A stretch of DNA of 64,000 nucleotides from contig NZ_WBSO01000013.1 of NCBI RefSeq assembly GCF_009299485.1, forward strand, positions 1-64,000. Reading direction: 5' to 3'. The notes beneath the pieces were generated by a model, which had not been told where the DNA came from, made no database searches, and saw only the letters and a list, made by a program, of their open reading frames with translations. The stretch comes from Bifidobacterium apri. Lineage in GTDB: Bacteria; Actinomycetota; Actinomycetes; Actinomycetales; Bifidobacteriaceae. The stretch's first letter is position 1. Each line of letters starts with the position of its first letter. Shown here piece by piece: positions 1 to 9,286 of this stretch. A program made the position numbers and the translations under genes.

Positions 1-112
1 ATTTATTTTTTTTGTTAACATACCTACCACTACAAAAACACCCCACTAAAGGATGCTAAAAGTGGATGCTAACAACAAGCAACCAACATAGACCTACAAC
101 CACCTAGCAAAT
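1..112. other. AT-rich segment with no recognisable gene, ending at a junction
   Basis: This stretch is far richer in A and T than everything after it and has no coding character in any frame. It contains two copies of GGATGCTAA, at about 51-59 and 64-72. The pullulanase reading frame seems to be homologous from about position 115 but is closed by a TAG at 112-114, so the border lies near 112-115. It could be a recombination junction, foreign DNA, or an artefact at the end of an assembled contig; the sequence alone does not decide. Confidence 0.6.
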
Positions 113-138
113 AGAAAACCCATAAGGACTTTAACCGC

Positions 139-1947
139 ATGCCGTCCTTCGGTTCGTCGTCCAACGCGGTGATCGCAGAGACCCATATCCGCGATCTGAC
201 GAAGAACGCCAATTCCGGCGTGTCCGAAGCCAATCGCGGCAAGTACCTGGGCGTTGTGGAGGAAGGCACCACCAACTCGCAAGGCAAGGCGACTGGTCTT
301 GACTACCTCAAGCAGTTGGGCATCACCCACGTGCAGATCCAGCCGATGTTCGACTACGCGAGCGTGGACGAGACCAAGGCATTGGATGATTCCAACTACA
401 ACTGGGGGTATGACCCGGAGAACTACAACGTGCCGGAAGGCTCGTATTCCTCGAACGCGAGCGATCCGTCCACGCGTATCGTCGAAGCCAAGGAGATGGT
501 CAACGGACTGCATAAGAACGGTCTGCGCGTCATCATGGACGTGGTGTACAACCATGTCGCCGACGCTTCCACGAACCCGTTCAATCTCACGGTTCCGGGA
601 TATTACTTCCGGTACAATGCGGACGGTTCCATGGTCAACAACTCCGGTTGCGGCAACGATACTGCCTCCGAGCGTGCGATGATGCGCAAATACATCGTCG
701 ACTCGGTCACGTATTGGGCGAAGAACTACAATGTCGACGGCTTCCGCTTCGATCTCATGGGTCTCGAGGATCTCGAAACCATGAAGGAAGTGCGTGCCGC
801 CCTCGACAAGATCGATCCGGGTATCATCATCGTCGGCGAAGGCTGGGATATGAACACCACGATGGACAAGTCCAAGATGTCCATCCAGCCGAATGCCTAT
901 GAGCTGGACAACACCGGCTCCAACGGCACGAAGACTGGCTCGACTGTCTCGTTCTTCAACGATTCCATCCGTGATGGGCTCAAGGGCTCCGTGTTCTCCG
1001 ACACCGACACCGGTTTCGTCTCCGGCAAGAAGGATCAGGAGAACTTGATTCTGCACAACATGCTCGGCTGCCCGTATGATACGAACGAGGGCGCCACCAC
1101 CTGCTGGAACGGCAATGCGCAGGATCATTACCAGACCGCCTCCCAGGTGGTCCAGTATGCGGAGATTCACGACAACATGACCTTGTACGACAAGCTCGTC
1201 AAGTCGGTTCCTGGCGACGATGAAGCGACGCGCACCAAGCGCGCCGAACTCGCCGACGCCACGGTGTTCCTGTCGCAGGGCATCTCCGAGATTCAGCTCG
1301 GCCAGGAGTTCCAGCGCACCAAGAACGGTGACGGCAACAGCTACAAGTCCGGTGATTCGGTCAACGCCATCGATTGGGATCGGCTCAACGATGCCAACTA
1401 TGGCGCCAATGCCGAGTACGTCAAGGGTCTGATCGCCCTGCGCAAGAAGGTCGCGGCGTTCCGCATGTCCGACTACGACCAGATTGCGAACAACACCAAG
1501 GTCTTGCAAGCCAAGGATGGGGTAGTCGCATATCAGGTCAAGGATGATGACGGCACGTACGTGGTCATCCTCAACGCCAATGATGCCGATTCCACGGTTT
1601 CCGGCTTGACTGCTGGCGACTACAAACTGTTGGTCTCGGACGGCACGGTTACGGCCGATGCATCCAAGGCCAAGACCGCCGCGATCACCGATGCCGGCTA
1701 CACTGCTCCGGCGCTGTCAGCCACCGTGCTCGCCTTCGTGCCGTCGCAGAAAGACGACAACGGCAACACCGCTGCGAAGCCCCAGGACGGCAAGTCCGCG
1801 GCGCAAGCCGCGAACCAGCCGGCGGATCTCGCCAAGACTGGCGCTTCCGTTGCCGGAGCGATCCTCGTGTGCCTCGCACTGGCCTTGGCTGGTGCAATGT
1901 CGCTGGCAGGGGAGCGCAGAGCCAAGCACGGCGCATACCGTGACTAG
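139..1947 (+). CDS. Type I pullulanase (GH13), N-terminally truncated, sortase-anchored
   Basis: Debranching enzyme that hydrolyses alpha-1,6 bonds of pullulan, starch and glycogen, normally on the cell surface. The catalytic barrel is present: YNWGYDPENY (the type I pullulanase signature), DVVYNHVA (region I), DGFRFDLMG with the nucleophile Asp (region II), IIIVGEGWD with the acid/base Glu (region III) and EIHDN (region IV). The C-terminus has a LAKTG sortase motif, a hydrophobic segment and a basic tail, so wall anchoring is expected. The signal peptide, starch-binding modules and the start of the catalytic domain are missing. Homology seems to begin at codon 115, just after an in-frame TAG at 112-114. 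ATG 139 has AAGGA ten bases upstream, but a protein made from it would lack an export signal. Probably a gene fragment at a junction. Confidence 0.85.
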   Translation: MPSFGSSSNAVIAETHIRDLTKNANSGVSEANRGKYLGVVEEGTTNSQGKATGLDYLKQLGITHVQIQPMFDYASVDETKALDDSNYNWGYDPENYNVPEGSYSSNASDPSTRIVEAKEMVNGLHKNGLRVIMDVVYNHVADASTNPFNLTVPGYYFRYNADGSMVNNSGCGNDTASERAMMRKYIVDSVTYWAKNYNVDGFRFDLMGLEDLETMKEVRAALDKIDPGIIIVGEGWDMNTTMDKSKMSIQPNAYELDNTGSNGTKTGSTVSFFNDSIRDGLKGSVFSDTDTGFVSGKKDQENLILHNMLGCPYDTNEGATTCWNGNAQDHYQTASQVVQYAEIHDNMTLYDKLVKSVPGDDEATRTKRAELADATVFLSQGISEIQLGQEFQRTKNGDGNSYKSGDSVNAIDWDRLNDANYGANAEYVKGLIALRKKVAAFRMSDYDQIANNTKVLQAKDGVVAYQVKDDDGTYVVILNANDADSTVSGLTAGDYKLLVSDGTVTADASKAKTAAITDAGYTAPALSATVLAFVPSQKDDNGNTAAKPQDGKSAAQAANQPADLAKTGASVAGAILVCLALALAGAMSLAGERRAKHGAYRD

Positions 1948-1994
1948 CCCGGTCTACGGCGCATAGTCTGACCTCGTATCAGACGCGTCCCGCC

Positions 1995-2042
1995 AACGGG
2001 TGACGAACGTAAGACAACGTTCGTCACCCGTTGTCGTTTTCA
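1995..2042 (+). terminator. Intrinsic terminator after pullulanase
   Basis: A perfect 16-bp stem pairs 1995-2010 with 2017-2032 around a six-base loop, followed by GTCGTTTT. It ends the pullulanase transcript and separates it from the amylase. Confidence 0.85.
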
Positions 2043-2086
2043 TCGACGCTTTTGCGCTCCCGCAAGGTGTTATCGTCCACCGCCGA

Positions 2087-2102
2087 CTGCGAACGTTTGC
2101 AG
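2087..2102. promoter_or_regulatory. LacI-family (MalR-like) operator before the alpha-amylase
   Basis: CTGCGAACGTTTGCAG is a 16-bp CG-centred palindrome with one mismatched pair. This is the form expected for LacI-family regulators of maltose and starch genes. It overlaps the -35 of the predicted amylase promoter, which suggests repression. No regulator gene is in the window. Confidence 0.6.
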
Positions 2103-2125
2103 GACCGAGCCGCCCGTCATACAAT
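2097..2125 (+). promoter_or_regulatory. Candidate promoter of the alpha-amylase gene
   Basis: TTGCAG (2097-2102) and TACAAT (2120-2125) are separated by 17 bp and lie 28 bp before the start codon. The -10 is good and the -35 is weak. The -35 falls inside the LacI-type dyad. Confidence 0.5.
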
Positions 2126-2152
2126 GCTGTCAGCCCATCCAACGGAGGAATC

Positions 2153-3682
2153 ATGAAACAACGCATCAGAACCATCCTGATCGCAGTGCTGTGCATCGTC
2201 GTCAGCGCCGCGCTGACTGTAGCGACATTCCGCACACCGACCGGCATCACCGCCGATTTTGACCCGGCAAGCTACCGCAGTGACGTCATCGTTACCGCGT
2301 TCCAGGAAAACTGGACGTCAATCGCCAAGGAATGCACCAAGACATTCGGCCCGGAAGGCGTCGCGTATGTCCAAGTCTCCCCGCCGCAGGAATCCATCAA
2401 GGGAACGCAATGGTGGACGTCATATCAGCCCGTCAGTTACAAGTTGGACTCCAAGGAAGGCACTGAACAGGAATTCAAATCCATGATCGCCACATGCAAG
2501 GCGGCAGGAGTGGGCATCATCGCCGATGCCGTCATCAACCACACCACCGGTGTCGGGCAGGGCAGCGGCACTGGCACAGGTGGCAGCGCATACGATGCGA
2601 AGGGCGATTTCCCTGCTATCGGATACACTGCCAAGGATTTCCATTCCTGCGACTCGGATGTCATCAATTACACGGATCAAGAGAATGTCCAGGATTGCCG
2701 TGTCACCGGATTGCAAGACCTCGACACGTCCTCAGCCCATGTACGAGACACACTCGCCTCGTATTTCGCCAAACTCATCAACTATGGGGTTGCAGGTTTC
2801 CGCGTCGATGCCGTCAAACACATCTCCAACACGGATGTCCTCGCCATCAAGAAGCTCGTAGCACAGAAAACCGGACGCTCCCTGAACGATATCTGGTGGA
2901 TGCAAGAGGTCATCGGCAATGTGAACGAGGCGGCGTCGATCCAGCCGAAGAACTACACGCGTTCCGGGCAGGTGTCGGAATTCCAGTACGCGTACCAGCT
3001 CAAGACTTTCTTCTCCAATTCGCTTGTCGGGGGAACCAAGTCGATCAAGGACATCACCAGCAATCTCGTGCCAAGCGACCAGGCGGCGATATTCGTCACC
3101 AATTGGGATACGGAACGCAACGGCATGACGTTGACATACCGTGACGAAAATTCGTATCTGCTGGCTAATGCGTTCATGCTCGCGTACCCGTACAGCACGC
3201 CGAATATCTTCTCCGGCTATGAATACGAGAACAGTGATGACGGCGCTCCAGGCGCCACCTCGACCTCCGTTCCCGATACGACCTGCGGCACGGGATCGGA
3301 TTGGACCTGCACGCAACGGTGGACGGCGATCCGGGGCATGATCGGCTGGCATAACGTCGCCGGGTCCTCACGCATGGTGGATTGGCATGACGACGGCGAT
3401 AACGTCATCGGTTTCGGCCGCGGCAACCGGGCATACATCGTCATCAACAATGGGGAAAACGATGCCGCCGTGTCGTACGCCACCTCGATGCCGGCAGGTG
3501 AGTATTGCAACGTCTATGCCAGCGGCGACTGTTCATCGACGGTGCGTATCGGCATCGATGGCAAGCTCAATGCGACTGTGCCGGCGGGATCGGCCATAGC
3601 GATCCATGTAGCCGCCACGCCGTCCACCTGGCACGGCGGTTCCGCCCGCGACGCATCCGACCCGGATTGGTACGGGAACTGA
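2153..3682 (+). CDS. Secreted alpha-amylase, GH13 animal/actinobacterial type
   Basis: 509-residue endo-acting alpha-1,4-glucan hydrolase. The start at 2153 is set by GGAGGA at 2144-2149 and by a hydrophobic N-terminus (about residues 7-26) that serves as signal peptide or anchor. The motif VQVSPPQES and [11 protein letters not shown] are typical of the animal-like GH13 subfamilies. Region I is DAVINHT, region [11 protein letters not shown] (nucleophile Asp), region III MQEVIG (acid/base Glu), and region IV NWDTERN, where the family normally has NHD. No C-terminal starch-binding module is seen. It follows the pullulanase and a terminator and has its own promoter with a LacI-type operator, so it is probably induced with starch or maltose use. 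Confidence 0.88.
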   Translation: MKQRIRTILIAVLCIVVSAALTVATFRTPTGITADFDPASYRSDVIVTAFQENWTSIAKECTKTFGPEGVAYVQVSPPQESIKGTQWWTSYQPVSYKLDSKEGTEQEFKSMIATCKAAGVGIIADAVINHTTGVGQGSGTGTGGSAYDAKGDFPAIGYTAKDFHSCDSDVINYTDQENVQDCRVTGLQDLDTSSAHVRDTLASYFAKLINYGVAGFRVDAVKHISNTDVLAIKKLVAQKTGRSLNDIWWMQEVIGNVNEAASIQPKNYTRSGQVSEFQYAYQLKTFFSNSLVGGTKSIKDITSNLVPSDQAAIFVTNWDTERNGMTLTYRDENSYLLANAFMLAYPYSTPNIFSGYEYENSDDGAPGATSTSVPDTTCGTGSDWTCTQRWTAIRGMIGWHNVAGSSRMVDWHDDGDNVIGFGRGNRAYIVINNGENDAAVSYATSMPAGEYCNVYASGDCSSTVRIGIDGKLNATVPAGSAIAIHVAATPSTWHGGSARDASDPDWYGN

Positions 3683-3824
3683 TGTGTGTGCGCAACCCAT
3701 ATTGCTCTGTGATCAACGGCGGCAATCGGGGAGGAGCCGATCCCGTTACGCAACAACCGGCCACCTGTCCTGTCGTGCACAACGAAACACGCCGGGTCAT
3801 GACGAGATGATAGATTGGAGTTCC

Positions 3825-5492
3825 ATGGTAAGAAGACAACATGGCAATGCATCGGAACACGTCACCAAGCATATTTTTGTCACCGGAGGCGTGGTGTCCT
3901 CCCTCGGCAAAGGACTGACAGCTTCGTCCTTGGGCCGCCTGCTGCGCAGCCGCGGAATCCGCGTTCTTCAGCAGAAACTCGATCCCTATATCAATGTCGA
4001 CCCGGGCACAATGAACCCCTTCCAGCACGGTGAGGTCTACGTCACCGAGGATGGCGCCGAAACCGATCTCGACATCGGCCATTATGAGCGCTTCCTTGAT
4101 GTCTTCCTCAGCCAGAAGGCAAATGTCACCACCGGTCAGATTTACCAGTCCGTGCTGCGCAAGGAGCGTGCCGGCGAGTATCTCGGCCAGTGCGTGCAGG
4201 TGATCCCGCATATCACCAATGAAATCAAGAGCCGTATGCGCGCCCAGGCGGCGGACGATGTCGATGTGATTATCACGGAAATCGGCGGCACCGTCGGCGA
4301 TATCGAATCGCAGCCGTTCCTTGAGGCCGCTCGTCAGGTACGCCGTGAACTCGGCCCGGAGAACTGCATGTTCGTGCACGTTTCGCTGGTTCCGTATATT
4401 TCCGCCGCGCACGAGCTGAAAACCAAGCCGACCCAGCATTCCGTGATGATGCTGCGCCAGCTGGGCATCACGCCCGATGCGCTGGTCCTGCGTTCCGATC
4501 GTCCGCTGAACCAGTCCATCAAGGACAAGATTTCACTGATGTGCGACGTCGATTCTGAAGGCGTGGTCAATTGTGTGGATGCCCCGAGCATCTACGATGT
4601 CCCGAAGATCCTGTTCGACGAAGGACTGGACGCTTACGTCGTGCGTGAACTCGGTCTGCCGTTCCACGATGTCGATTGGGCTGAGTGGGAGGATCTGCTC
4701 GAGCGCGTCCACCACCCCAAGCATGAGGTGAATGTCGCCATCGTCGGCAAGTACATCGATCTGCCGGACGCTTACCTGTCCGTCACCGAAGCCATCAAGG
4801 CAGGCGGATTCGCCAATTACGCCAAGGTGAACGTCAAATGGGTCGCGGCTGATTTGTGCGAAACCTGGGAAGGCGCGAAGGCTGCGCTCAACAATGTCGA
4901 TGGCATCGTCATTCCTGGCGGTTTCGGCATCCGCGGCATCGAAGGCAAGATCGGCGCATTGAAGTTCGCTCGTGAGACGGGCTTGCCGGCGCTCGGCCTG
5001 TGCCTCGGTCTGCAGTCCATGGTCATCGAGTACGCCCGTGACGTGCTCGGCCTTGAGGATGCGAATTCCACCGAGTTCGAGCCGGATTGCAAGAATCCGG
5101 TCATCGCCACGATGGAAGAGCAGAAGGATATCGTCGCCGGCCACGGCGATATGGGCCACACCATGCGTTTGGGCTCTTATCCGGCGAATCTCGAGGAGGA
5201 TTCCTTGGTCGCCCAGCTGTATGGCAGCACCCATGTGACCGAGCGTCATCGTCACCGTTACGAGGTGAACGTCAATTACAAGCAGCAGCTGCGTGACGGC
5301 GGCATGCGGATTTCTGGCGAAAGCCCTGACGGCGAGCTTACCGAGTTCGTGGAGCTTCCGCAGGATGTTCACCCGTTCTATGTGGGCACGCAAGCGCATC
5401 CTGAGTTCAAGTCCCGTCCGACGCGCCCGCATCCGCTGTTCGCCGGTTTGGTGAAGGCGGCCCTGGATCATCAGGCGGCCGATCAGGACTGA
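3825..5492 (+). CDS. pyrG: CTP synthase
   Basis: 555 residues, the usual length. It aminates UTP to CTP with glutamine and ATP in pyrimidine synthesis. The N-terminal synthetase domain starts with [20 protein letters not shown] (nucleotide loop), followed by [20 protein letters not shown]. The C-terminal class I glutamine amidotransferase domain has GGFGIRG and the LGLCLGLQ nucleophile Cys, with a HPEFKSRP His-Glu pair near the end. The ATG at 3825 is chosen because GGAG lies at 3817-3820 and because upstream codons do not match the family. It stands alone between terminators. Confidence 0.97.
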   Translation: MVRRQHGNASEHVTKHIFVTGGVVSSLGKGLTASSLGRLLRSRGIRVLQQKLDPYINVDPGTMNPFQHGEVYVTEDGAETDLDIGHYERFLDVFLSQKANVTTGQIYQSVLRKERAGEYLGQCVQVIPHITNEIKSRMRAQAADDVDVIITEIGGTVGDIESQPFLEAARQVRRELGPENCMFVHVSLVPYISAAHELKTKPTQHSVMMLRQLGITPDALVLRSDRPLNQSIKDKISLMCDVDSEGVVNCVDAPSIYDVPKILFDEGLDAYVVRELGLPFHDVDWAEWEDLLERVHHPKHEVNVAIVGKYIDLPDAYLSVTEAIKAGGFANYAKVNVKWVAADLCETWEGAKAALNNVDGIVIPGGFGIRGIEGKIGALKFARETGLPALGLCLGLQSMVIEYARDVLGLEDANSTEFEPDCKNPVIATMEEQKDIVAGHGDMGHTMRLGSYPANLEEDSLVAQLYGSTHVTERHRHRYEVNVNYKQQLRDGGMRISGESPDGELTEFVELPQDVHPFYVGTQAHPEFKSRPTRPHPLFAGLVKAALDHQAADQD

Positions 5493-5534
5493 CAGTCATG
5501 AATCGCTGTCGGCTTGACTGACTGCGGCACTTGC

Positions 5535-5580
5535 CGAATGCGCCTGCACATGCGAACTGTGCAGGCGCATTCGTTTCGAC
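5535..5580 (+). terminator. Intrinsic terminator after pyrG
   Basis: A perfect 16-bp stem pairs 5535-5550 with 5558-5573 around a seven-base loop, followed by a short TTTC. Confidence 0.8.
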
Positions 5581-5699
5581 ACGCCCATCGCAGGAATCAT
5601 GTGATTTCGCATGAGGCGTAGTTCGGACAATCCCTAGTGTTTTCCGGTCAGGTCTGTTAGGTTAGCGATGGAACTACGAATGAATGGAGGCAGCGTACG

Positions 5700-7196
5700 G
5701 TGGCGAGCGAACACACACCAAACGCCGCGGCGGATGTGGAGATGAGCCAGTATGTGGCTGACCGTTCCCGCGTCAACGAGGAAAAAATCAAACAGGACGA
5801 CGAAATCATCAGCCAGTTCGGAGATTACAACTACGGCTGGCATGATTCCGACGCCGCCGGTGAGGCAGCGAAGAAAGGCATCGACGAGAATGTCGTCAGG
5901 GCAATCTCCGCGGACAAGCATGAGCCACAGTGGATGCTGGACATGCGTCTGCGCGGGTATCGCGCTTTCGTTGAAAAGCCGATGCCATCATGGGGCGTCG
6001 ATCTGAGCGGTTTCAACGCCGATGATTTCAAGTATTATGTCAAGCCGCTCAAAGAGCAGGCGAAGCGTTGGGAAGATCTTCCCGATGATATCCGCAACAC
6101 TTACGACAAGCTGGGCATTCCTGAGGCGGAGAAGAAGCGTCTTGTCTCCGGCGTCGCCGCTCAATACGAATCCGAAGTCATCTACAACTCAATCCGTGAT
6201 GATCTGAAGAAACAGGGCGTTATTTTCGTTGACACCGATACCGCGGTCCGGGAATACCCCGATCTGGTCCGCAAGTATTTCGGCAAGGTCGTGTCACCGG
6301 AAGACAACAAGTTCGGCGCACTGAACACCGCGGCATGGTCCGGCGGCTCATTTGTCTATGTGCCCAAGGGCGTCCACGTGGACATCCCGTTGCAAGCGTA
6401 TTTCCGCATCAACACACCGAATATGGGCCAGTTCGAGCGCACGCTCATCATCGCGGACGAAGGCTCCTACGTGCATTACGTCGAAGGGTGCACCGCCCCG
6501 ATCTATTCCACGGATTCGCTGCACGCCGCAATCGTCGAAATCGTCGTCGAGAAGCATGCGCGCGTGCGGTACACAACCGTGCAGAACTGGTCGAACAACG
6601 TGTACAACCTCGTCACGCAACGCGCCTATGTGCGTGAAGGCGGCACGATGGAATGGGTCGATGGCAATATCGGATCCAAAGCCACGATGAAATACCCGGC
6701 CTGCATCCTCGCCGAACCGTATGCCAAGGCATCCACCATGTCCCTCGGCTTCGCCGGCAAGGGCCAATATCAGGATACCGGCGCGAAGATGATCCATCTC
6801 GCACCGCACACCAGCTCCACGATTGTGGCGAAATCGATTTCCCGAGGCGGCGGGCGCTCAGCCTACCGCGGTCTGGTCAAAATCGTTGACGGTGCCGAAG
6901 GTTCGAGCTCATCGGTCGTATGCGACGCCCTGCTGGTTGACGATTTCTCGCGTTCCGACACGTATCCGCATGTCGACGTGCGCGAGGATGACGTCTCCAT
7001 GGCACATGAAGCGACTGTTTCCAAGGTTTCCGAAGATCAGCTGTTCTATCTGATGAGCCGTGGTCTCGAAGAGAAGGAAGCCATGGGCATGATCGTCCGC
7101 GGCTTCGTAGAGCCAATCAGCCGAGAGCTGCCTATGGAGTATGCACTTGAGCTCAACAGGCTCGTCGAATTGCAGATGGAAGGATCGGTAGGCTGA
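5700..7196 (+). CDS. sufB: Fe-S cluster assembly scaffold protein SufB
   Basis: 498 residues, full length, with a GTG start six or so bases behind AATGGAGG (5683-5690). SufB forms the SufBC2D scaffold on which [4Fe-4S] clusters are built. The beta-helix core and the C-terminal [25 protein letters not shown] region are clear SufB features, including the AHEATV stretch used at the SufB-SufD interface. It is the first gene of sufB-D-C-S-U-mip18, with only three bases before sufD. I see no adjacent SufR- or IscR-type regulator and no ISC genes, so this may be the main Fe-S system. Confidence 0.96.
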   Translation: MASEHTPNAAADVEMSQYVADRSRVNEEKIKQDDEIISQFGDYNYGWHDSDAAGEAAKKGIDENVVRAISADKHEPQWMLDMRLRGYRAFVEKPMPSWGVDLSGFNADDFKYYVKPLKEQAKRWEDLPDDIRNTYDKLGIPEAEKKRLVSGVAAQYESEVIYNSIRDDLKKQGVIFVDTDTAVREYPDLVRKYFGKVVSPEDNKFGALNTAAWSGGSFVYVPKGVHVDIPLQAYFRINTPNMGQFERTLIIADEGSYVHYVEGCTAPIYSTDSLHAAIVEIVVEKHARVRYTTVQNWSNNVYNLVTQRAYVREGGTMEWVDGNIGSKATMKYPACILAEPYAKASTMSLGFAGKGQYQDTGAKMIHLAPHTSSTIVAKSISRGGGRSAYRGLVKIVDGAEGSSSSVVCDALLVDDFSRSDTYPHVDVREDDVSMAHEATVSKVSEDQLFYLMSRGLEEKEAMGMIVRGFVEPISRELPMEYALELNRLVELQMEGSVG

Positions 7197-7199
7197 TCC

Positions 7200-8483
7200 A
7201 TGGCAGAACAAGAGCAGAACACCATGCAGAACGTGCAGAACGTACAATCCCAGACGCAACCGACAGACACGGAGATCAACATCCCGAAGGCCGACCCGCA
7301 TGACCCGTATGCCTTCCCCGCGGCAATGCCGTCAAGCGCGGATCGCGAGCCGCGGTCCTTCGACGTGGACGCATTCAGCCAGCCGACCCGCAAACAAGAG
7401 GATTGGCGGTATACGCCGATTGAACGCATCGAAGAGTTCTTCGACGTGTTCGAACCGAGTGGTAAAACGCGCATCGAAGTGACCGATACCGATGGCCAGC
7501 CCGTCGACGGCGATCATGTCGACGTGTCGCAGGTCGCGCTGGGGGAGAAGCCCTCGGGTACCGTGCTCATGCCGAATGACCGCGTGTCAGCGGTCGAATG
7601 GGCGAGCGGCAACACAGCGACCGTCGTGCGGCTGCGCGGCGAAATCGACAAGCCGGTGTTTGTGCGCGTCCATGGTGGAGGCGACGACCTTGACGCAGTG
7701 CATCTGGTCATCGTCGCCGAGGATCGCGCGCATGGCGATGTCATCGTCGAACATGACGGCCGTGCCCGTATCGCCGAAGGCGTGGAAATCTCGACAGGCG
7801 CGGATTCGCATATCTCCACGACCTTCGTGCAGGAATGGGACAAAGGGTCCAAACATGTCGGCAATCATCGCATCCGCGTCGGCGCAGGCGCGTCGCTGCG
7901 GCATTCCGTGGTGACGCTTGGCGGTGACGTCGTGCGCATCCGTATGGACCAGGATTTCGGCGGCTCCCAAGGCGACTTGAACATGCTGGGCATCTACTTC
8001 GCCGATCCCGGTGAACATATCGAGCATCGGACGATGGTCGTGCACAATTACCCCGAATGCAAGTCCCGTGTCGTGTACAAGGGCGCGCTGAGCGGTAAGG
8101 GAGCGCACTCCACATGGGTGGGCAACGCGCTGATCGAGCCGACCGCACCGGGCACCGATTCCTACGAACTCAACAGGAATCTCGTACTCACGCCCGGCGC
8201 CATCGCTGATTCCGAGCCGAATCTGGAAATCGAGAACGGCAATATCGTCGGTGCGGGTCACGCCAGTTCGGTCGGCCGATTCGATGATGAGGAACTGTTC
8301 TATCTCGAATCCCGTGGTATCAGCGAAACTGAAGCACGCAAACTGGTCGTCCAAGGATTCTTCGCCGAACTTGTCGAAGAAATCGGCGTACCCGTTATTG
8401 CGCAGCACCTGATGAATGTGATCGACCGTCGCCTGGCACGAGGCGAGAACGCGGCCATGCAAGCCGTATTGGAGGAAAAGTAA
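7200..8483 (+). CDS. sufD: Fe-S cluster assembly protein SufD
   Basis: 427 residues. SufB paralogue that completes the SufBC2D scaffold. The first 40 residues are polar and Gln-rich, then RKQEDWRYTP matches the start of the conserved region. The C-terminal part has the SufB/D signature GAGHASSVGRFDDEELFYL and ESRGISETEARKLVVQGFFAE. The gene starts three bases after sufB and one base separates it from sufC, so translation is probably coupled. Confidence 0.95.
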   Translation: MAEQEQNTMQNVQNVQSQTQPTDTEINIPKADPHDPYAFPAAMPSSADREPRSFDVDAFSQPTRKQEDWRYTPIERIEEFFDVFEPSGKTRIEVTDTDGQPVDGDHVDVSQVALGEKPSGTVLMPNDRVSAVEWASGNTATVVRLRGEIDKPVFVRVHGGGDDLDAVHLVIVAEDRAHGDVIVEHDGRARIAEGVEISTGADSHISTTFVQEWDKGSKHVGNHRIRVGAGASLRHSVVTLGGDVVRIRMDQDFGGSQGDLNMLGIYFADPGEHIEHRTMVVHNYPECKSRVVYKGALSGKGAHSTWVGNALIEPTAPGTDSYELNRNLVLTPGAIADSEPNLEIENGNIVGAGHASSVGRFDDEELFYLESRGISETEARKLVVQGFFAELVEEIGVPVIAQHLMNVIDRRLARGENAAMQAVLEEK

Positions 8484-8484
8484 C

Positions 8485-9264
8485 ATGCAGCACACTCTCG
8501 AAATCAAGGACCTCTACGCCTCTGTGGAAACCAAGGAGGGACGCAAGCAGATCCTCAAGGGGGTCAATCTGACCGTCCATTCGGGGGAGACCCATGCGAT
8601 TATGGGTCCCAACGGCTCTGGCAAATCCACACTCGCCTACACGCTCGCGGGACACCCGAAGTACGAGGTCGATTCCGGTCAAGCGCTGCTTGACGGCGTG
8701 GACATTCTCAAGCAGACGCCGGATGAGCGCGCAAAGGAAGGCCTGTTCCTCGCCATGCAGTATCCGGTCGAAGTGCCGGGCGTGTCCATGACCAACTTCC
8801 TGCGTACCGCGAAAACTGAAGTCGACGGCAAAGCGCCGTCAATCCGCACATGGACCAAGGAACTCAACGAGGCGATGAAGCGGCTGCGCATGGATCCGAA
8901 ATTCGCGATGCGTTCCGTCAATGAGGGATTCTCCGGCGGTGAGAAGAAGCGCGCGGAAGTACTGCAACTCGAACTGCTCAAGCCGAAGTTCGCCATCCTT
9001 GACGAAACCGATTCCGGCTTGGATGTCGACGCCTTGCGCATTGTGTCCGAAGGCGTGAACCGCGCCAAGGAGAACACTGATCTGGGCATTCTCATGGTCA
9101 CCCACTACACGCGCATCCTCAAGTACATCAAGCCGGATATCGTCCATGTCTTCGCCGATGGCCATTTCGTGAAGACCGGCGGTCCCGAGCTTGCGGACGA
9201 GCTCGAGGAAAACGGCTACGACGAATACCTGCCGGAAGGCAGCACGGAATCGGCGCTGGCCTGA
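8485..9264 (+). CDS. sufC: Fe-S assembly ATPase SufC
   Basis: 259-residue ABC-type ATPase of the cytosolic SufBC2D complex. Walker A is GPNGSGKSTLAY, the signature motif is NEGFSGGEKKRAEVLQ, Walker B is FAILDETDSGLD (the DETDSGLD form is typical of SufC) and the switch His lies in VTHYTRIL. ATP hydrolysis drives the scaffold opening needed for cluster building. It is not a membrane transporter: no permease gene is near and it sits between sufD and sufS. Confidence 0.97.
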   Translation: MQHTLEIKDLYASVETKEGRKQILKGVNLTVHSGETHAIMGPNGSGKSTLAYTLAGHPKYEVDSGQALLDGVDILKQTPDERAKEGLFLAMQYPVEVPGVSMTNFLRTAKTEVDGKAPSIRTWTKELNEAMKRLRMDPKFAMRSVNEGFSGGEKKRAEVLQLELLKPKFAILDETDSGLDVDALRIVSEGVNRAKENTDLGILMVTHYTRILKYIKPDIVHVFADGHFVKTGGPELADELEENGYDEYLPEGSTESALA

Positions 9265-9286
9265 GCTGCGGAAGGCAAGGTTCGAA

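Noticed and set aside
94-1509. Long open frame on the minus strand inside the pullulanase gene
   Set aside because: It is the shadow of a real coding frame in GC-rich DNA. The translation has no recognisable domain and the plus strand carries clear GH13 motifs.
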